A stretch of DNA of 64,000 bases from Cupriavidus basilensis. GTDB taxonomy: Bacteria; Pseudomonadota; Gammaproteobacteria; Burkholderiales; Burkholderiaceae. How positions within the stretch are numbered: position 1 is the stretch's first letter; each line of letters begins with the position of its first letter. Under the pieces are notes generated by a model. The model ran no database searches and had not been told where the DNA came from. It saw only the letters and a list, made by a program, of their open reading frames with translations. The translations under genes were made by a program, and so were the position numbers. The stretch is from the NCBI RefSeq assembly GCF_000876015.1, contig NZ_BBQM01000028.1:104467-168466 (forward strand), given 5' to 3'. Shown piece after piece: positions 1 to 8,981 of the stretch.

Positions 1-669
1 TACTCGCTGGAAAAGAAGACCTCCAAGTACTCGCATGAGTTCGGCAAGGGCGCCATCGAAGGCGTGGCTGGTCCGGAATCGGCCAACAACGCGGCCGCGC
101 AGACCTCCTTCATCCCGCTGCTGACGCTGGGCATTCCGCCCAACGCCGTGATGGCGCTGATGGTGGGCGCGATGACCATCCACAACATCCAGCCGGGCCC
201 GCAGGTCATGACCAGCAACCCCGCGCTGTTCTGGGGCCTGATCGCCTCGATGTGGATCGGCAACCTGATGCTGATCATCCTGAACCTGCCGATGATCGGG
301 ATCTGGGTGAAGCTGCTGACCGTGCCTTACCGCTACCTGTACCCGGCCATCCTGGTGTTCTGCGGCATCGGCGTGTACTCGGTCAACAACCAGACCTTCG
401 ACGTGTTCATGGCGGCCGGCTTCGGCATCATCGGCTACCTGTTCCTGAAGCTCAAGTGCGAACCGGCGCCGCTGCTGCTCGGTTTCGTGCTCGGACCGAT
501 GATGGAAGAAAACTTCCGCCGCTCCCTGCTGCTGTCGCGCGGCGAGTTCACGGTGTTCGTGACGCGCCCGCTGTCGATGGGCCTGCTGATCGCCGCCGCC
601 GCGCTGGTTGCCGTCGTGGCGCTGCCGTCGATCAAGGCCAAGCGCGAAGAAGCGTTCCAGGAAGAATAG
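1..669 (+). CDS. tctA: TctA-family tripartite tricarboxylate transporter permease, 3' part
   Basis: The frame is open from base 1, so the true start lies outside the window; the last 222 residues are present. It resembles the large membrane subunit (TctA) of tripartite tricarboxylate transporters, which moves carboxylates across the inner membrane with TctB and a periplasmic Bug protein. Seen here: the motif PLLTLGIPPNAVMALMVGA with the family's typical Gly/Pro-rich helix break, then about five hydrophobic segments, the conserved GFVLGPMMEENFRRSLLLS block near the C terminus and a final helix. TctB and TctC would be expected upstream, outside the window. Family is clear; the substrate is not. 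Confidence 0.93.
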   Translation, partial: YSLEKKTSKYSHEFGKGAIEGVAGPESANNAAAQTSFIPLLTLGIPPNAVMALMVGAMTIHNIQPGPQVMTSNPALFWGLIASMWIGNLMLIILNLPMIGIWVKLLTVPYRYLYPAILVFCGIGVYSVNNQTFDVFMAAGFGIIGYLFLKLKCEPAPLLLGFVLGPMMEENFRRSLLLSRGEFTVFVTRPLSMGLLIAAAALVAVVALPSIKAKREEAFQEE

Positions 670-724
670 TTTTCGAAGCCCCCGTACCGGTGCCGCCATA
701 CGCCGGTACGAACAACGCAAGATT

Positions 725-755
725 CGGGGTGCCTCGCGCACCCCGCTTTTTTTTT
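725..755 (+). terminator. Rho-independent terminator after tctA
   Basis: An 8-bp perfect stem (CGGGGTGC pairing with GCACCCCG) with a 5-base loop is followed directly by C and a run of nine T. It lies 55 bases after the tctA stop and ends that transcript. Confidence 0.92.
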
Positions 756-891
756 GCAGGGCGCGTTCCGGCTCCCGCCGGCACGCTCGCAGTGAACCTG
801 CCCGGCTGCGCTTGGCAGTGCCGGGCCTGCGCAAGATGATCCGCTCCATTCAGCTCTATCGCGTCACTGGCTGGCGCGCCGCGGGCGCCGC

Positions 892-1194
892 ATGAAGACG
901 CCGGCGCTGGACCGCCTGGTTTCGCGGTTGTACATCCTCAAGCTCGTCCAGGCGAGTCCGTCCACCGTACTGACCCTGGTCGAGCGCCTGCGCGAGCACG
1001 GCATCGACAACAACATCCGCTCGCTGCGCCCGATCCTGCGCAGCTTGCTGATCGCGCGCGCGATCACGGCGGAACTGGTCGAGGGCAGCGGCCGCGTCTA
1101 CTGCATCACGGACAGCGGCAAGGACGAACTGGACAAGTACCTGTCGCACCTGGACGTGCTGCAAGGCGACCTCGAGCCCGCCCCGGAGCGCTAG
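892..1194 (+). CDS. Small PadR-like winged-helix protein
   Basis: A 100-residue protein starting at ATG 892. Its pattern fits the PadR winged-helix fold: a first helix RLYILKLVQASPSTVLTLVE, a recognition-helix region SLRPILRSLLIARAIT, then a wing GSGRVYCITDSGKDELDKYL like the GRxYYxITxxGxxxL of PadR regulators. PadR proteins repress stress or catabolic genes by binding DNA as dimers. The C-terminal dimerisation helix is short, as in minimal PadR proteins. No strong ribosome binding site precedes the start. It stands alone between two terminators, so its target cannot be read from context. Family assignment is by pattern only. Confidence 0.7.
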   Translation: MKTPALDRLVSRLYILKLVQASPSTVLTLVERLREHGIDNNIRSLRPILRSLLIARAITAELVEGSGRVYCITDSGKDELDKYLSHLDVLQGDLEPAPER

Positions 1195-1229
1195 GCCCCG
1201 GGCACCGGCGCGCCGCGCGCGCCGCTGGC

Positions 1230-1268
1230 AAAAAAAAGCGGGAAGACCCGCCTGCCGGATCTTCCCGC
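1230..1268 (-). terminator. Terminator at the end of the DUF4397 gene (possibly bidirectional)
   Basis: A 9-bp stem (GCGGGAAGA with TCTTCCCGC) with a 13-base loop is flanked on the left by eight A, read as a U run on the minus-strand transcript. It sits between the convergent PadR-like and lipoprotein genes and may serve both. Confidence 0.82.
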
Positions 1269-1338
1269 CTGGCACGCCCCGGTGACGGCGATCGCGCCGG
1301 CCGGGCTGCCGCGTTCCCTTCTCTTCCCTTTTCCTTCC

Positions 1339-2121
1339 CTACTGCGAGACCAGTTCCTGCGCGTCGCCGGCGCCGGTGCTCGACTGCGCGACCAGCACCT
1401 TGATCCGGTTCGGCACCAGCGCGCCGATGCCGTCGACCGGGATCGTGGTGATCAGCCAGTCGGCGTTGTTGCCCAGCGTGAGCGCGCCGGAATCGAAGAT
1501 CACGGTCTTGGTGCCGGCGGTGGTGATGCGCAGGCGATAGGTGCCGCCGTCCAGATAGAGCGAGTCCTGGCCCGTGGCGGGGTTGGCCGTCTTGTAGCCG
1601 ACCGCCGCCATGTTCGGCGAGACCGCGTTGAGGTCGGCCGCCGGCGTGGTGACGTAGACGTCGATGTTCTGCGCGTTGAACGAGGCGTTCAGGGTGCGCA
1701 CGCGGGCCTTGTCCGACAGCAGGCTCTTGTCGTACGGGTCGTCGATGGTGAGCACCTCGGCGGCGGTGGCGCCGGGCAGCGCGACCACGGTGTACTTGTG
1801 GCCGGTGTGGGCGTCCACGGCGGCGCTGCCGAGCTGCGTGCTGGTGTTGGTGACGTTGAACGCGATCAGCTGCGATCCGGTGTCGACGTCGAAGTAGTTC
1901 GACACGAATTTGTAGGGCTCGTTGAGGAACGCGGTCTTGGTGCCGTTCTGCAGCACGTCGAGGTTCGGGCCGCCGGTGATGGCGTGGATCACGCGCACCG
2001 ACGGCTTGCTGATGCCGAGGCGGTCGTCGATGCCATCGTCGCCGCCGCCGCCGCATGCCGACAACACCGCGCTTGCCGCCAGAGCAAGGCCCACTAGCAG
2101 GCCGGATTTGGAAAGCTTCAT
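1339..2121 (-). CDS. DUF4397-type lipoprotein
   Basis: A 260-residue protein. The start at 2121 is chosen because AAGAGGG lies just upstream and a lipoprotein signal begins there: MKLSKS, a hydrophobic stretch, then lipobox LSAC with Cys at about residue 22, followed by a glycine run GGGGDDG. The frame is open further upstream but that part has no signal sequence. The mature part has repeated beta-rich segments with the DUF4397 style (SVRVIHAITGGPNLDVLQNG; ARVRTLNASFNAQNIDVYV; GTYRLRITTAGTKTVIFDSG). DUF4397 proteins are exported or cell-surface proteins of unknown function. It is a single-gene unit with its own terminator. Confidence 0.85.
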   Translation of the reverse strand: MKLSKSGLLVGLALAASAVLSACGGGGDDGIDDRLGISKPSVRVIHAITGGPNLDVLQNGTKTAFLNEPYKFVSNYFDVDTGSQLIAFNVTNTSTQLGSAAVDAHTGHKYTVVALPGATAAEVLTIDDPYDKSLLSDKARVRTLNASFNAQNIDVYVTTPAADLNAVSPNMAAVGYKTANPATGQDSLYLDGGTYRLRITTAGTKTVIFDSGALTLGNNADWLITTIPVDGIGALVPNRIKVLVAQSSTGAGDAQELVSQ

Positions 2122-2472
2122 GAATGCCCTCTTCTTGCAGGTGAGTGAGAGAACCCGTGGCGGTCGCGGCCCATTGCCGCAGGCGGATGTTCCCGCGCGC
2201 CACGCTGCTTGTTCAGGCGTGTTGCCGCGGCGTTCGCCGCCCGCTGGAGAGGATGCGAAACCGCGCCTGCCGTGATGCAACGATAGCCAGCGCGCGCGGG
2301 CCGGCACATTGGCGAGGCTCCGAAACGCTTGTCGGACGATTCCCACAGGACGCGGCCGCCATGTATGGCGGGCGGCGCGAAGGGAGCCGCGGGAGGGGGG
2401 AGGAAGCAGGGGAAGAAGGAGGAGACGGCGGCGCGCGCCGCGGTCGGCGGCGCACGCCCACGGGCGCGGCGC
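2122..2472. other. Gene-free stretch between wspR and the lipoprotein gene
   Basis: 351 bases without a convincing gene. It holds the upstream region of the minus-strand lipoprotein gene and the tail of the wsp operon. A purine-only-like tract of G and A lies at about 2388-2426. No Rho-independent terminator with a T run was found for wspR, and no clear promoter boxes. Confidence 0.6.
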
Positions 2473-3483
2473 TCAGGCGGTCATGACGACCTGGTTGCGG
2501 CCGTTGCGCTTGGCTTGGTAGAGCCCGGCGTCGGCGATCTCGATCAGGCGGCTGAACGGCTCGTCCTGGCCCGGCACGATGGCGGTGCCGCCGATGCTGA
2601 CCGTCACGCAGGGCCCGACCTGGGAGCCGCTGTGCGGCACCTGCATGGACTCGATGGCACGGCGGACCTTCTCGGCCAGCAGGCGCGCGCCGCCGGGCGA
2701 GGTGGCGGGCAGGATCATGGCGAACTCCTCGCCGCCGAAGCGCGCGGGCAGGTCGGCCGGGCGCGTGCAGTTCTCGCGGATCACGCCGGCCACGCGGCGC
2801 AGCACCTCGTCGCCGGCCACGTGGCCGTAGGTGTCGTTGTAGGCCTTGAACGAATCCACGTCGATCATCAGCAGCGCGAGCTGGCTCTGCTCGCGCGCCG
2901 CGCGCCGCCATTCGGCGCCGAGGTATTCGTCGAAGTAGCGCCGGTTGGACAGGCCCGTGAGGCCGTCCGAGTTGGTCAGCCGCTGCAGCTCCAGGTTGGT
3001 CTCCAGCAGCTGCTGCTGGCTCTGGCGCAGCGCGCGGTAGGCCTCGTCGCGCTGCTGCAGGTTGATGTAGGAGCGCGAGTGATAGCGGATGCGCGCCACC
3101 AGCTCGATGGTGTCGGGCAGCTTGACCAGGTAGTCGTTGGCGCCGGCGGCGAAGGCCGCGCTCTTCATGATCGGCTCTTCCTTGGTGGACAGCACGATGA
3201 TGGGGATGTCGCGCGTGGCCGGGTTGGCGCGGTAGCGGCGCACCAGCGTCAGGCCGTCGATGCCGGGCATCACCAGGTCCTGCAGGATCACCGTGGGCCG
3301 CGTGCGCTCGGCCACCGCGACGGCCTCGTCGGGCTTGGAGCAGTAGTGGAAGTCGATGTCCTTCTCGGGCTCGAGCTCGCGCCGCACCGCTTCGCCGATC
3401 ATGGCCTGGTCGTCCACCAGCAGCACCATCGCCAGGTATTCCTCCGGGCGCTGTGCGTAGTTGCGTTCTATCTGTATCGACAT
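2473..3483 (-). CDS. wspR: Response-regulator diguanylate cyclase WspR
   Basis: A 336-residue output protein of the Wsp system that makes cyclic di-GMP when phosphorylated. An N-terminal receiver domain has VLLVDDQ and the phospho-acceptor Asp69 in ILQDLVMPGIDGL, and the Lys region VLSTKEEP. A coiled linker (about residues 140-170) leads to a GGDEF domain with signature RFGGEEFAM. RPAD five residues before it is the RxxD inhibitory site that binds product c-di-GMP. All active-site residues look intact. It is the last gene of the wsp operon, 24 bases after wspF. The position and domain order match WspR of Pseudomonas. Confidence 0.97.
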   Translation of the reverse strand: MSIQIERNYAQRPEEYLAMVLLVDDQAMIGEAVRRELEPEKDIDFHYCSKPDEAVAVAERTRPTVILQDLVMPGIDGLTLVRRYRANPATRDIPIIVLSTKEEPIMKSAAFAAGANDYLVKLPDTIELVARIRYHSRSYINLQQRDEAYRALRQSQQQLLETNLELQRLTNSDGLTGLSNRRYFDEYLGAEWRRAAREQSQLALLMIDVDSFKAYNDTYGHVAGDEVLRRVAGVIRENCTRPADLPARFGGEEFAMILPATSPGGARLLAEKVRRAIESMQVPHSGSQVGPCVTVSIGGTAIVPGQDEPFSRLIEIADAGLYQAKRNGRNQVVMTA

Positions 3484-3507
3484 TGTGTTCCTCTTGCTGC
3501 CGGTTCC

Positions 3508-4536
3508 CTACCGCTGGTTGGCATTGGTGCTGGTGCCGCAGGCCCGTGCGATGCGCGCGGCGATCTGCGGCAACGGCAGGATCTCGCTGGCCGCGCCGAT
3601 GGCGGCGGCGGCTTTCGGCATGCCATAGACGGCGCTCGTGGCCTGGTCCTGGGCGATGGTCAGGTAGCCACGCTCGCGCATGGCCTTGAGGCCCAGCGCG
3701 CCGTCGCGGCCCATGCCGGTGAGCAGCACGCCCACCGCATCGCCGCGCCAGTGCCGGGCCACGCTTTCGAAGAAGACGTCGATCGACGGCCGGTAGAGGT
3801 AGTCGCTCGGCTCTTCGGTGTAGGCCATGCGCGCCGGCCCGAGCAGGCGCAGGTGGTCGTTGGTGCCGGCCAGCAGCACGGTGCCGGGCTGCGGCGCCTC
3901 GCCCTCGCGGGCCAGCCGCACGGGCAGCTTGCATTGCGCGTCGAGCCACTGCGCCATGCCTGCGGCGAAGGCTTCGTCGACGTGCTGGACGGCGATCACG
4001 GCGGCGTTGAAGCCGGGCGGCAGCGCGCCCAGCAGCGTGGCCAGCGCGGCCGGGCCGCCGGCCGAGGCGCCCAGCGCCACCAGCCATTCGGCGCGGGCCT
4101 TGCGCGCGGGCGGCGCCGGCGCGCGCGCGGGCACGCCGCGGCCTTCGATCAGGCGGCCGATGTTGCGGATCTTGCGCAGCAGCGGCCCGCTGGCCAGTTG
4201 CGAGTCGGGCTGCGCCAGCGAGGGCGTGTCGACCGCGTCGATGGCGCCGTGGCCCATCGCGTCGAACACCTGGCTGGCGTTGCGGCCCAGGTCCATCGTC
4301 ACCACCACGATGGCGCACGGGCTCGCGGCCATGATGCGGCGGGTGGCCTCGACGCCGTCCATCACCGGCATCAGCAGGTCCATCAGGATCAGGTCGGGGG
4401 TGCGCGCGGCGGCCAGGTGCACGGCGCTCTCGCCGTTCTCGGCCACCCACGTGACTTCCAGCTCGGGGTCCAGCGCGAGCACGCGCCGCAGGGCGACCAC
4501 GGCCAGCGGTGAATCGTTGACGATGCCGATCTTCAT
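3508..4536 (-). CDS. wspF: CheB-type methylesterase WspF
   Basis: A 342-residue receptor methylesterase that resets WspA by removing methyl groups; loss of WspF in Pseudomonas locks the system on. Receiver domain: Asp53 in LILMDLLMPVMDGVEA. Catalytic domain from about residue 150: GASAGGP (Ser nucleophile), AVQHVDEAFAAGMAQWLD (His) and LLTGMGRDGALG (Asp). The start at 4536 gives an ATGA overlap with the wspE stop, so the two are translationally coupled. Confidence 0.97.
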   Translation of the reverse strand: MKIGIVNDSPLAVVALRRVLALDPELEVTWVAENGESAVHLAAARTPDLILMDLLMPVMDGVEATRRIMAASPCAIVVVTMDLGRNASQVFDAMGHGAIDAVDTPSLAQPDSQLASGPLLRKIRNIGRLIEGRGVPARAPAPPARKARAEWLVALGASAGGPAALATLLGALPPGFNAAVIAVQHVDEAFAAGMAQWLDAQCKLPVRLAREGEAPQPGTVLLAGTNDHLRLLGPARMAYTEEPSDYLYRPSIDVFFESVARHWRGDAVGVLLTGMGRDGALGLKAMRERGYLTIAQDQATSAVYGMPKAAAAIGAASEILPLPQIAARIARACGTSTNANQR

Positions 4537-6908
4537 GCGCGCGCCTCCCCAATCAGGTCCTGTACCGCGTCGAGCAGCGCGGCGTCCTGGAAGCTGCCCT
4601 TGGCCAAGTAGTAGTCCGCGCCGGCCTGCAGGCCGCGCTGGCGGTCCTGCTCCCGGTCCTTGTACGACACCACCATCACCGGCACCTGCTGCAGGCGCGC
4701 CTCGCGCTTGATGCGCGTCACCAGCTCGATGCCGTCCATGCGCGGCATGTCGATGTCGGTGATGACCAGGTCGAAGCTCTCCGCGCGCAGCACGTTCCAG
4801 GCGTCCATGCCGTCCACCGCCACCGCGACCTCGTAGCCGCGGTTGGCCAGCAGCTTGCGCTCGAGCTCGCGCACCGTGAGCGAATCGTCCACCACCAGCA
4901 CGCGCTTGCGGCGCACCGGCGCGGCTTCCGCGCCGCCGCGCCGGATGCGGTCGATCTTGCCTTCGGAGAGCAGCTTCTCCACCGAGCGGATCATGTCCTC
5001 GGCGTCGAAGATCAGCACCGGCGTGCCGTCCTCGGTGATGCTGCCGGCGGCGATGTCCTTGATCTTGCCGAGGCTGGCCGCGAGCGGCTGCACCACCAGT
5101 ATGCGCTCGCCGAGCAGGCGGTCCACCGCCACGCCGTAGGTGCGCTCGTGGTCGCCCAGCACCACCACCGGCACGGTGTCCTCGTCGAGGCGGGCCTCGG
5201 CCTGCTGCAGCACCTGGGCCGCGCTGACCAGGCCCACGTGGCGCTCGCCGAAGCGGAAATGCTGGTGGTTCTCCAGCTGCTCGATCGCGCCGCGCTCCAG
5301 GCGCAGCACCTGCATCACGTAGGCCAGCGGGAAGGCGTAGGCCTCGCCCGAGACTTCCACCAGCAGCGCGCGCACCACCGACAGCGTGAGCGGCAGCTCC
5401 AGGTGGAACTGCATGCCGCGCCCGCTTTCCTGCACCAGGCGGATGCTGCCGCGCACCTGGCGGATCATGTCCTGCACGGCGTCCAGCCCGACGCCGCGCC
5501 CGGACACCTCGCTGACGGTCTCGCGCAGGCTGAAGCCGGGCAGCAGCAGGAAGTCGAGCAGCTCCGCCTGCGACAGGCGGGCGACGGTCTCGGCGGGCGC
5601 CAGGCTGCGCCGCACGATGGCCTGGCGCAGGGCGTCGAGGTCCACCCCCGCGCCGTCGTCGGCGATCACGATCACCAGCCGGCCGGCGTTGTGGCGCGCG
5701 TTGAGCGTGATGCGGCCCTCGGCGGGCTTGCCGGCGGCGCGGCGCGCCTCGGGCGTCTCGATGCCGTGGTCCACGGCGTTGCGCAGCAGGTGCGCCAGCG
5801 GCGCCTCGAGCTGCTCGAGGATGTCGCGGTCCACCTTGGTGCTCTCGCCGACCAGTTCGAGATGCACGGACTTGCCGAGCGCGCGCCCGAGGTCGCGCAC
5901 CATGCGCGAGTAGCCGGCCAGGCCGTCGGCCAGCGGCCGCATGCGGCTGGCCAGCGCGCGGTCGTAGAGCTGGCGCGACAGGCGGCCGGTGCGGTGGTCG
6001 TACTGCTCCAGCTCGCTGGTGCGCTGCGAGAGCTGCCGGTGGCTCTCGGCCAGCAGCTGCTGCGCGTCCGCCAGCCGCGCCTGCGCGGTGCCGTCGGCGG
6101 TGCCGCCGCCGGCCAGCGCCACCTGCGCGGCATCGAGCGCCTGCAGCGCGCGCATCTGCAGGCGGCGCGTCTGCTGCAGCGCGTTGCCGAACGGCTTGAG
6201 CCAGTTGGCCTCGATCATGGCCGCGCCGGACAGCGCGAGCAGCTGGTCGAGCGTGTCGGCGCTCACGCGCAGCATGCGCTCCTGCGCCTCGGGCAGGCCG
6301 CTGGGCTCGCCTGGCCGGGGCTCCGCGGCCCGTGCCGGTTCCGCGGGCGCGATCATGGGCGCAATCACGGGCGCAATCGGGGGCTCGGGCGCGGCATCCG
6401 GCCCGGCCTGCGGCGTGGCCGGCGTGGCTTGCGGCGTGACTTGCGCTGGTGCCGGCGGCGCGGCCGGGGCCGGCGCCCACGGCGCGTCGTCGACCGCCTT
6501 GCCGGCCAGCAGCGCGCCCAGGCGCGTCACCAGCGCGTCGATCTCGTCCTTGCCGGCGTGGCCGGCCCAGTCGAGGTCGCCGTCGGGCGGGTTGCCCAGC
6601 CGCAGCAGCAGGTCGGTGCCGTGCAGCAGGGTGTCGATGTGCACGGGCCGCAGCGCCAGTTCGCCGCGCTGGGCGGCGACCAGGCAGTCTTCCATCACGT
6701 GGGCCACGCGCACGCCGCCGTCGAGGCCGACGATACGCGCCGCGCCCTTGAGCGAATGGGCGGCGCGCATGCAGGCCTCGAGCTGGTCGGCGGCGGCCGG
6801 GTTGCGCTCCAGCGCGAGCAGGCCGGCGTTGAGGACTTCCGCCTGCGACTGCGCCTCGAGCGCGAACAGCTCGAGCAGGGAAGCGTCGCGCAACTGGTCC
6901 GGATTCAT
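4533..6908 (-). CDS. wspE: Hybrid CheA-type histidine kinase WspE
   Basis: A 791-residue kinase that takes the signal from WspA and phosphorylates WspR and WspF. Domains in order: HPt (phospho-acceptor His51 in AAHSLKGAAR), a proline/alanine-rich linker (about residues 150-220), dimerisation and HATPase domains (HLLRNAVDHGIETPEARRAA; GRGVGLDAV), a CheW-like domain, then a C-terminal receiver (KRVLVVDDSLTVRELERKLL; Asp in DLVITDIDMPRMDG). The start at 6908 gives an ATGA overlap with the wspD stop. The attached receiver is what separates WspE from plain CheA. Confidence 0.97.
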   Translation of the reverse strand: MNPDQLRDASLLELFALEAQSQAEVLNAGLLALERNPAAADQLEACMRAAHSLKGAARIVGLDGGVRVAHVMEDCLVAAQRGELALRPVHIDTLLHGTDLLLRLGNPPDGDLDWAGHAGKDEIDALVTRLGALLAGKAVDDAPWAPAPAAPPAPAQVTPQATPATPQAGPDAAPEPPIAPVIAPMIAPAEPARAAEPRPGEPSGLPEAQERMLRVSADTLDQLLALSGAAMIEANWLKPFGNALQQTRRLQMRALQALDAAQVALAGGGTADGTAQARLADAQQLLAESHRQLSQRTSELEQYDHRTGRLSRQLYDRALASRMRPLADGLAGYSRMVRDLGRALGKSVHLELVGESTKVDRDILEQLEAPLAHLLRNAVDHGIETPEARRAAGKPAEGRITLNARHNAGRLVIVIADDGAGVDLDALRQAIVRRSLAPAETVARLSQAELLDFLLLPGFSLRETVSEVSGRGVGLDAVQDMIRQVRGSIRLVQESGRGMQFHLELPLTLSVVRALLVEVSGEAYAFPLAYVMQVLRLERGAIEQLENHQHFRFGERHVGLVSAAQVLQQAEARLDEDTVPVVVLGDHERTYGVAVDRLLGERILVVQPLAASLGKIKDIAAGSITEDGTPVLIFDAEDMIRSVEKLLSEGKIDRIRRGGAEAAPVRRKRVLVVDDSLTVRELERKLLANRGYEVAVAVDGMDAWNVLRAESFDLVITDIDMPRMDGIELVTRIKREARLQQVPVMVVSYKDREQDRQRGLQAGADYYLAKGSFQDAALLDAVQDLIGEARA

Positions 6909-7654
6909 GCCAGGCTCCGCGTCAGGGCCTGCTGCAGCAGGCCGGCGTCGAGCAGGCCGACGCTGCGCCCGCCGCTTTGCAGCAGCGCGCGCGCATAGCG
7001 CGCGGAGGCGCGCGACAGCGTGGTCGGCAGCGCCTGCAGCGCGGATTCGGCCACGCGCTCGATGCCCGTGACCTCGTCGACCGGCAGCGCGATGGCGCCG
7101 CGGCCCTGGCCCAGCACCAGCAGGCGGGCGCCGCGCCCGGCGCCGCCGGCCACGCCATTGGCCGCGCCGGCGTTCGCCGGCGGGTCCTGGCCGAGCAGCC
7201 GCGCCAGCGAGATGCACACCAGCAGGTTGCCGCGCACGCTGGCCAGGCCCAGCACGGCGGCGTGGCGGCGGTGCGGCAGCGTGTGCACCGGGCATGGCGC
7301 GGTGACTTCGGCCAGCGCGGCGGCCGGCAGCGCCAGCCATTCCTCGCCGACGCGGAACACCAGGCAGGACACGGCGGGGCCGCGCGCGGCGCCGTCGGCG
7401 GGCGTGGCCTCGTCGGGCAGGCCGGCTTCGCCGGCGGGCAGGTTGTCGAGCAGCTCCAGCGCCGCGCGCGAGTAGGCCGGGCAGTTGCGGCAGCGGATGT
7501 ATACGGCGAGCTGCGGGCAACTGCTGTCGCCGAGCACGCCGATGCGGCGCCAGCAGTTGTCGATGACGATGCGCGCCGCGCCGGCCGGCAGGCCGTGGCC
7601 CGGCGGCGGCGATGCGGTCAATGCGGGCGAGGCGGTCGAAGCAGGCTCAGTCAT
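6905..7654 (-). CDS. wspD: CheW-like coupling protein WspD
   Basis: A 249-residue CheW-fold adaptor linking WspA to WspE. An N-terminal extension has a Cys-rich block (CWRRIGVLGDSSCPQL and RCRNCPAYSRAA, about residues 34-63) that is typical of WspD and absent from ordinary CheW. The CheW core follows from about residue 95. Its start overlaps the end of wspC by eight bases; its end overlaps wspE. Confidence 0.95.
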   Translation of the reverse strand: MTEPASTASPALTASPPPGHGLPAGAARIVIDNCWRRIGVLGDSSCPQLAVYIRCRNCPAYSRAALELLDNLPAGEAGLPDEATPADGAARGPAVSCLVFRVGEEWLALPAAALAEVTAPCPVHTLPHRRHAAVLGLASVRGNLLVCISLARLLGQDPPANAGAANGVAGGAGRGARLLVLGQGRGAIALPVDEVTGIERVAESALQALPTTLSRASARYARALLQSGGRSVGLLDAGLLQQALTRSLA

Positions 7655-8981
7655 GGCGGCTCGGCTGGTTGCGCTGGGCGCGCTGCCTCAGGCGGGCGGC
7701 CGCCGCGCTGTCGCCGTCGGCTTCGAGAATGGCGGCCATGTGATAAAGCGACTCCTGGTGGGCCGGGTCGAGGTAGAGCGCGCGGCGGTACGCTTCGCGC
7801 GCCTCGGCGGGCCGGCTGGTGGCATCGTGCAGCACGCCCAGCAGGCAGTAGCCGGCGGCGGATGGCGGCTGCGCGTCGAGGTGCGCCAGGCAGGCCGAGA
7901 CCGCCGCGGCGAGGTCGCCGCGGTCGGCGAGCCGGGAGATCCGGGCCAGCGCGTCGGCGCCGGCGTCCGCCGCCGGGGCATGCGGCTGCGGCGGCGCCGA
8001 TGCCGCCGGCCGCGGCGCGGCGGGCGCGCGGCGCGGCGGCTGGGCCGGCGGCGGCGCATGCGGGCGGCGCGGCGTCGGCGCGGCGGCCCATGCCGCATGC
8101 GGCGCGTGCCGGGCGGGCGGCGTGTGTGTCGCGTGCGGCGCATGTGGCGCATGTGGCGCGCCCGCCTCGCGCGGGCCGCGCCGGGTGAAGGCGAAGGCGA
8201 GCGGCACGCCGGCCGAGACGAAGCCGTGCCGGGTCAGCAGGCTGGCCTCGGCCGGCCCCACGAACAGCGTGGCGTCGGGCCGGCTCAGCCGCTCCAGCGC
8301 GCGCAGCGAGCGCTGCTGCGTGGGCGGGTCGAAATAGATCAGCAGGTTGCGGCAGAACACGAAATGGTAGGGGGCTTCGGCCGCCATCAGGGCCGGGTCG
8401 AGCAGGTTGCCGCGCAGCAGCCGCACCTTGGCCAGCACATTGGGCTTGAGCGCGTAGCCGCCCGGCGCGGCGGTGAAATGCCGGTCGCGGAAGTCGAGCT
8501 GCCCGCCGCGGAACGAGTTGCTGCCGTAGTGGCCCAGGCGCGCGCGTTCGAGCGCGCGCGCGCTGATGTCGATGGCGTCGACCTGGAAGCGCTGCTCCGG
8601 CACGCCGGCGTCGAGCAGCGCCATCACGATCGAGTAGGGCTCCTCGCCGGTCGAGCACGGCACGCTGAGGATGCGCAGCGGCCCCTCGCCGGCATGCCCG
8701 CGGGCGTCGCCGAACACGCGCATGGCGGCGAAGCGGCCGAGCGCCATCAGCGCCTCGCGGTGGCGGAAGAACCAGGTCTCGGGCACCACCACCGCCTCGA
8801 TCAGCGCCTGGAGCTCGTCCGGGTGCGAGTGCAGCAGGTTCCAGTAGGCATGGTGGTCGGGCGCGGCGGACGTGGCCAGGCGCTCGCGCACCGCGCGCTC
8901 GATCATGCCGGTGCCCACCGTGCTGGCGTCCAGGCCGATGCGCTCCTTGAGCAGCGCCTCGATGTGGCTGGCCGTGGTCAT
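7647..8981 (-). CDS. wspC: CheR-type methyltransferase with TPR domain, WspC
   Basis: A 444-residue SAM-dependent methyltransferase that methylates WspA and keeps it active. The CheR domain (about residues 1-265) has PETWFFRHREAL and the SAM site VPCSTGEEPYSIVM at about 108-120, then FVFCRNLLIYFD. Residues about 270-343 are low-complexity His/Ala/Pro sequence, partly coded by tandem GGCGCATGT units near 8136-8160. A TPR region (about 345-435) ends the protein, as in other WspC proteins. It overlaps wspB by four bases. Confidence 0.96.
   Translation of the reverse strand: MTTASHIEALLKERIGLDASTVGTGMIERAVRERLATSAAPDHHAYWNLLHSHPDELQALIEAVVVPETWFFRHREALMALGRFAAMRVFGDARGHAGEGPLRILSVPCSTGEEPYSIVMALLDAGVPEQRFQVDAIDISARALERARLGHYGSNSFRGGQLDFRDRHFTAAPGGYALKPNVLAKVRLLRGNLLDPALMAAEAPYHFVFCRNLLIYFDPPTQQRSLRALERLSRPDATLFVGPAEASLLTRHGFVSAGVPLAFAFTRRGPREAGAPHAPHAPHATHTPPARHAPHAAWAAAPTPRRPHAPPPAQPPRRAPAAPRPAASAPPQPHAPAADAGADALARISRLADRGDLAAAVSACLAHLDAQPPSAAGYCLLGVLHDATSRPAEAREAYRRALYLDPAHQESLYHMAAILEADGDSAAAARLRQRAQRNQPSRHD

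Noticed and set aside
608..895. 95-residue frame after tctA
   Set aside because: Runs through the tctA end and its terminator; basic low-complexity translation.
2329..4512. 727-residue plus-strand frame opposite wspR and wspF
   Set aside because: No start signal or domain; antisense shadow.
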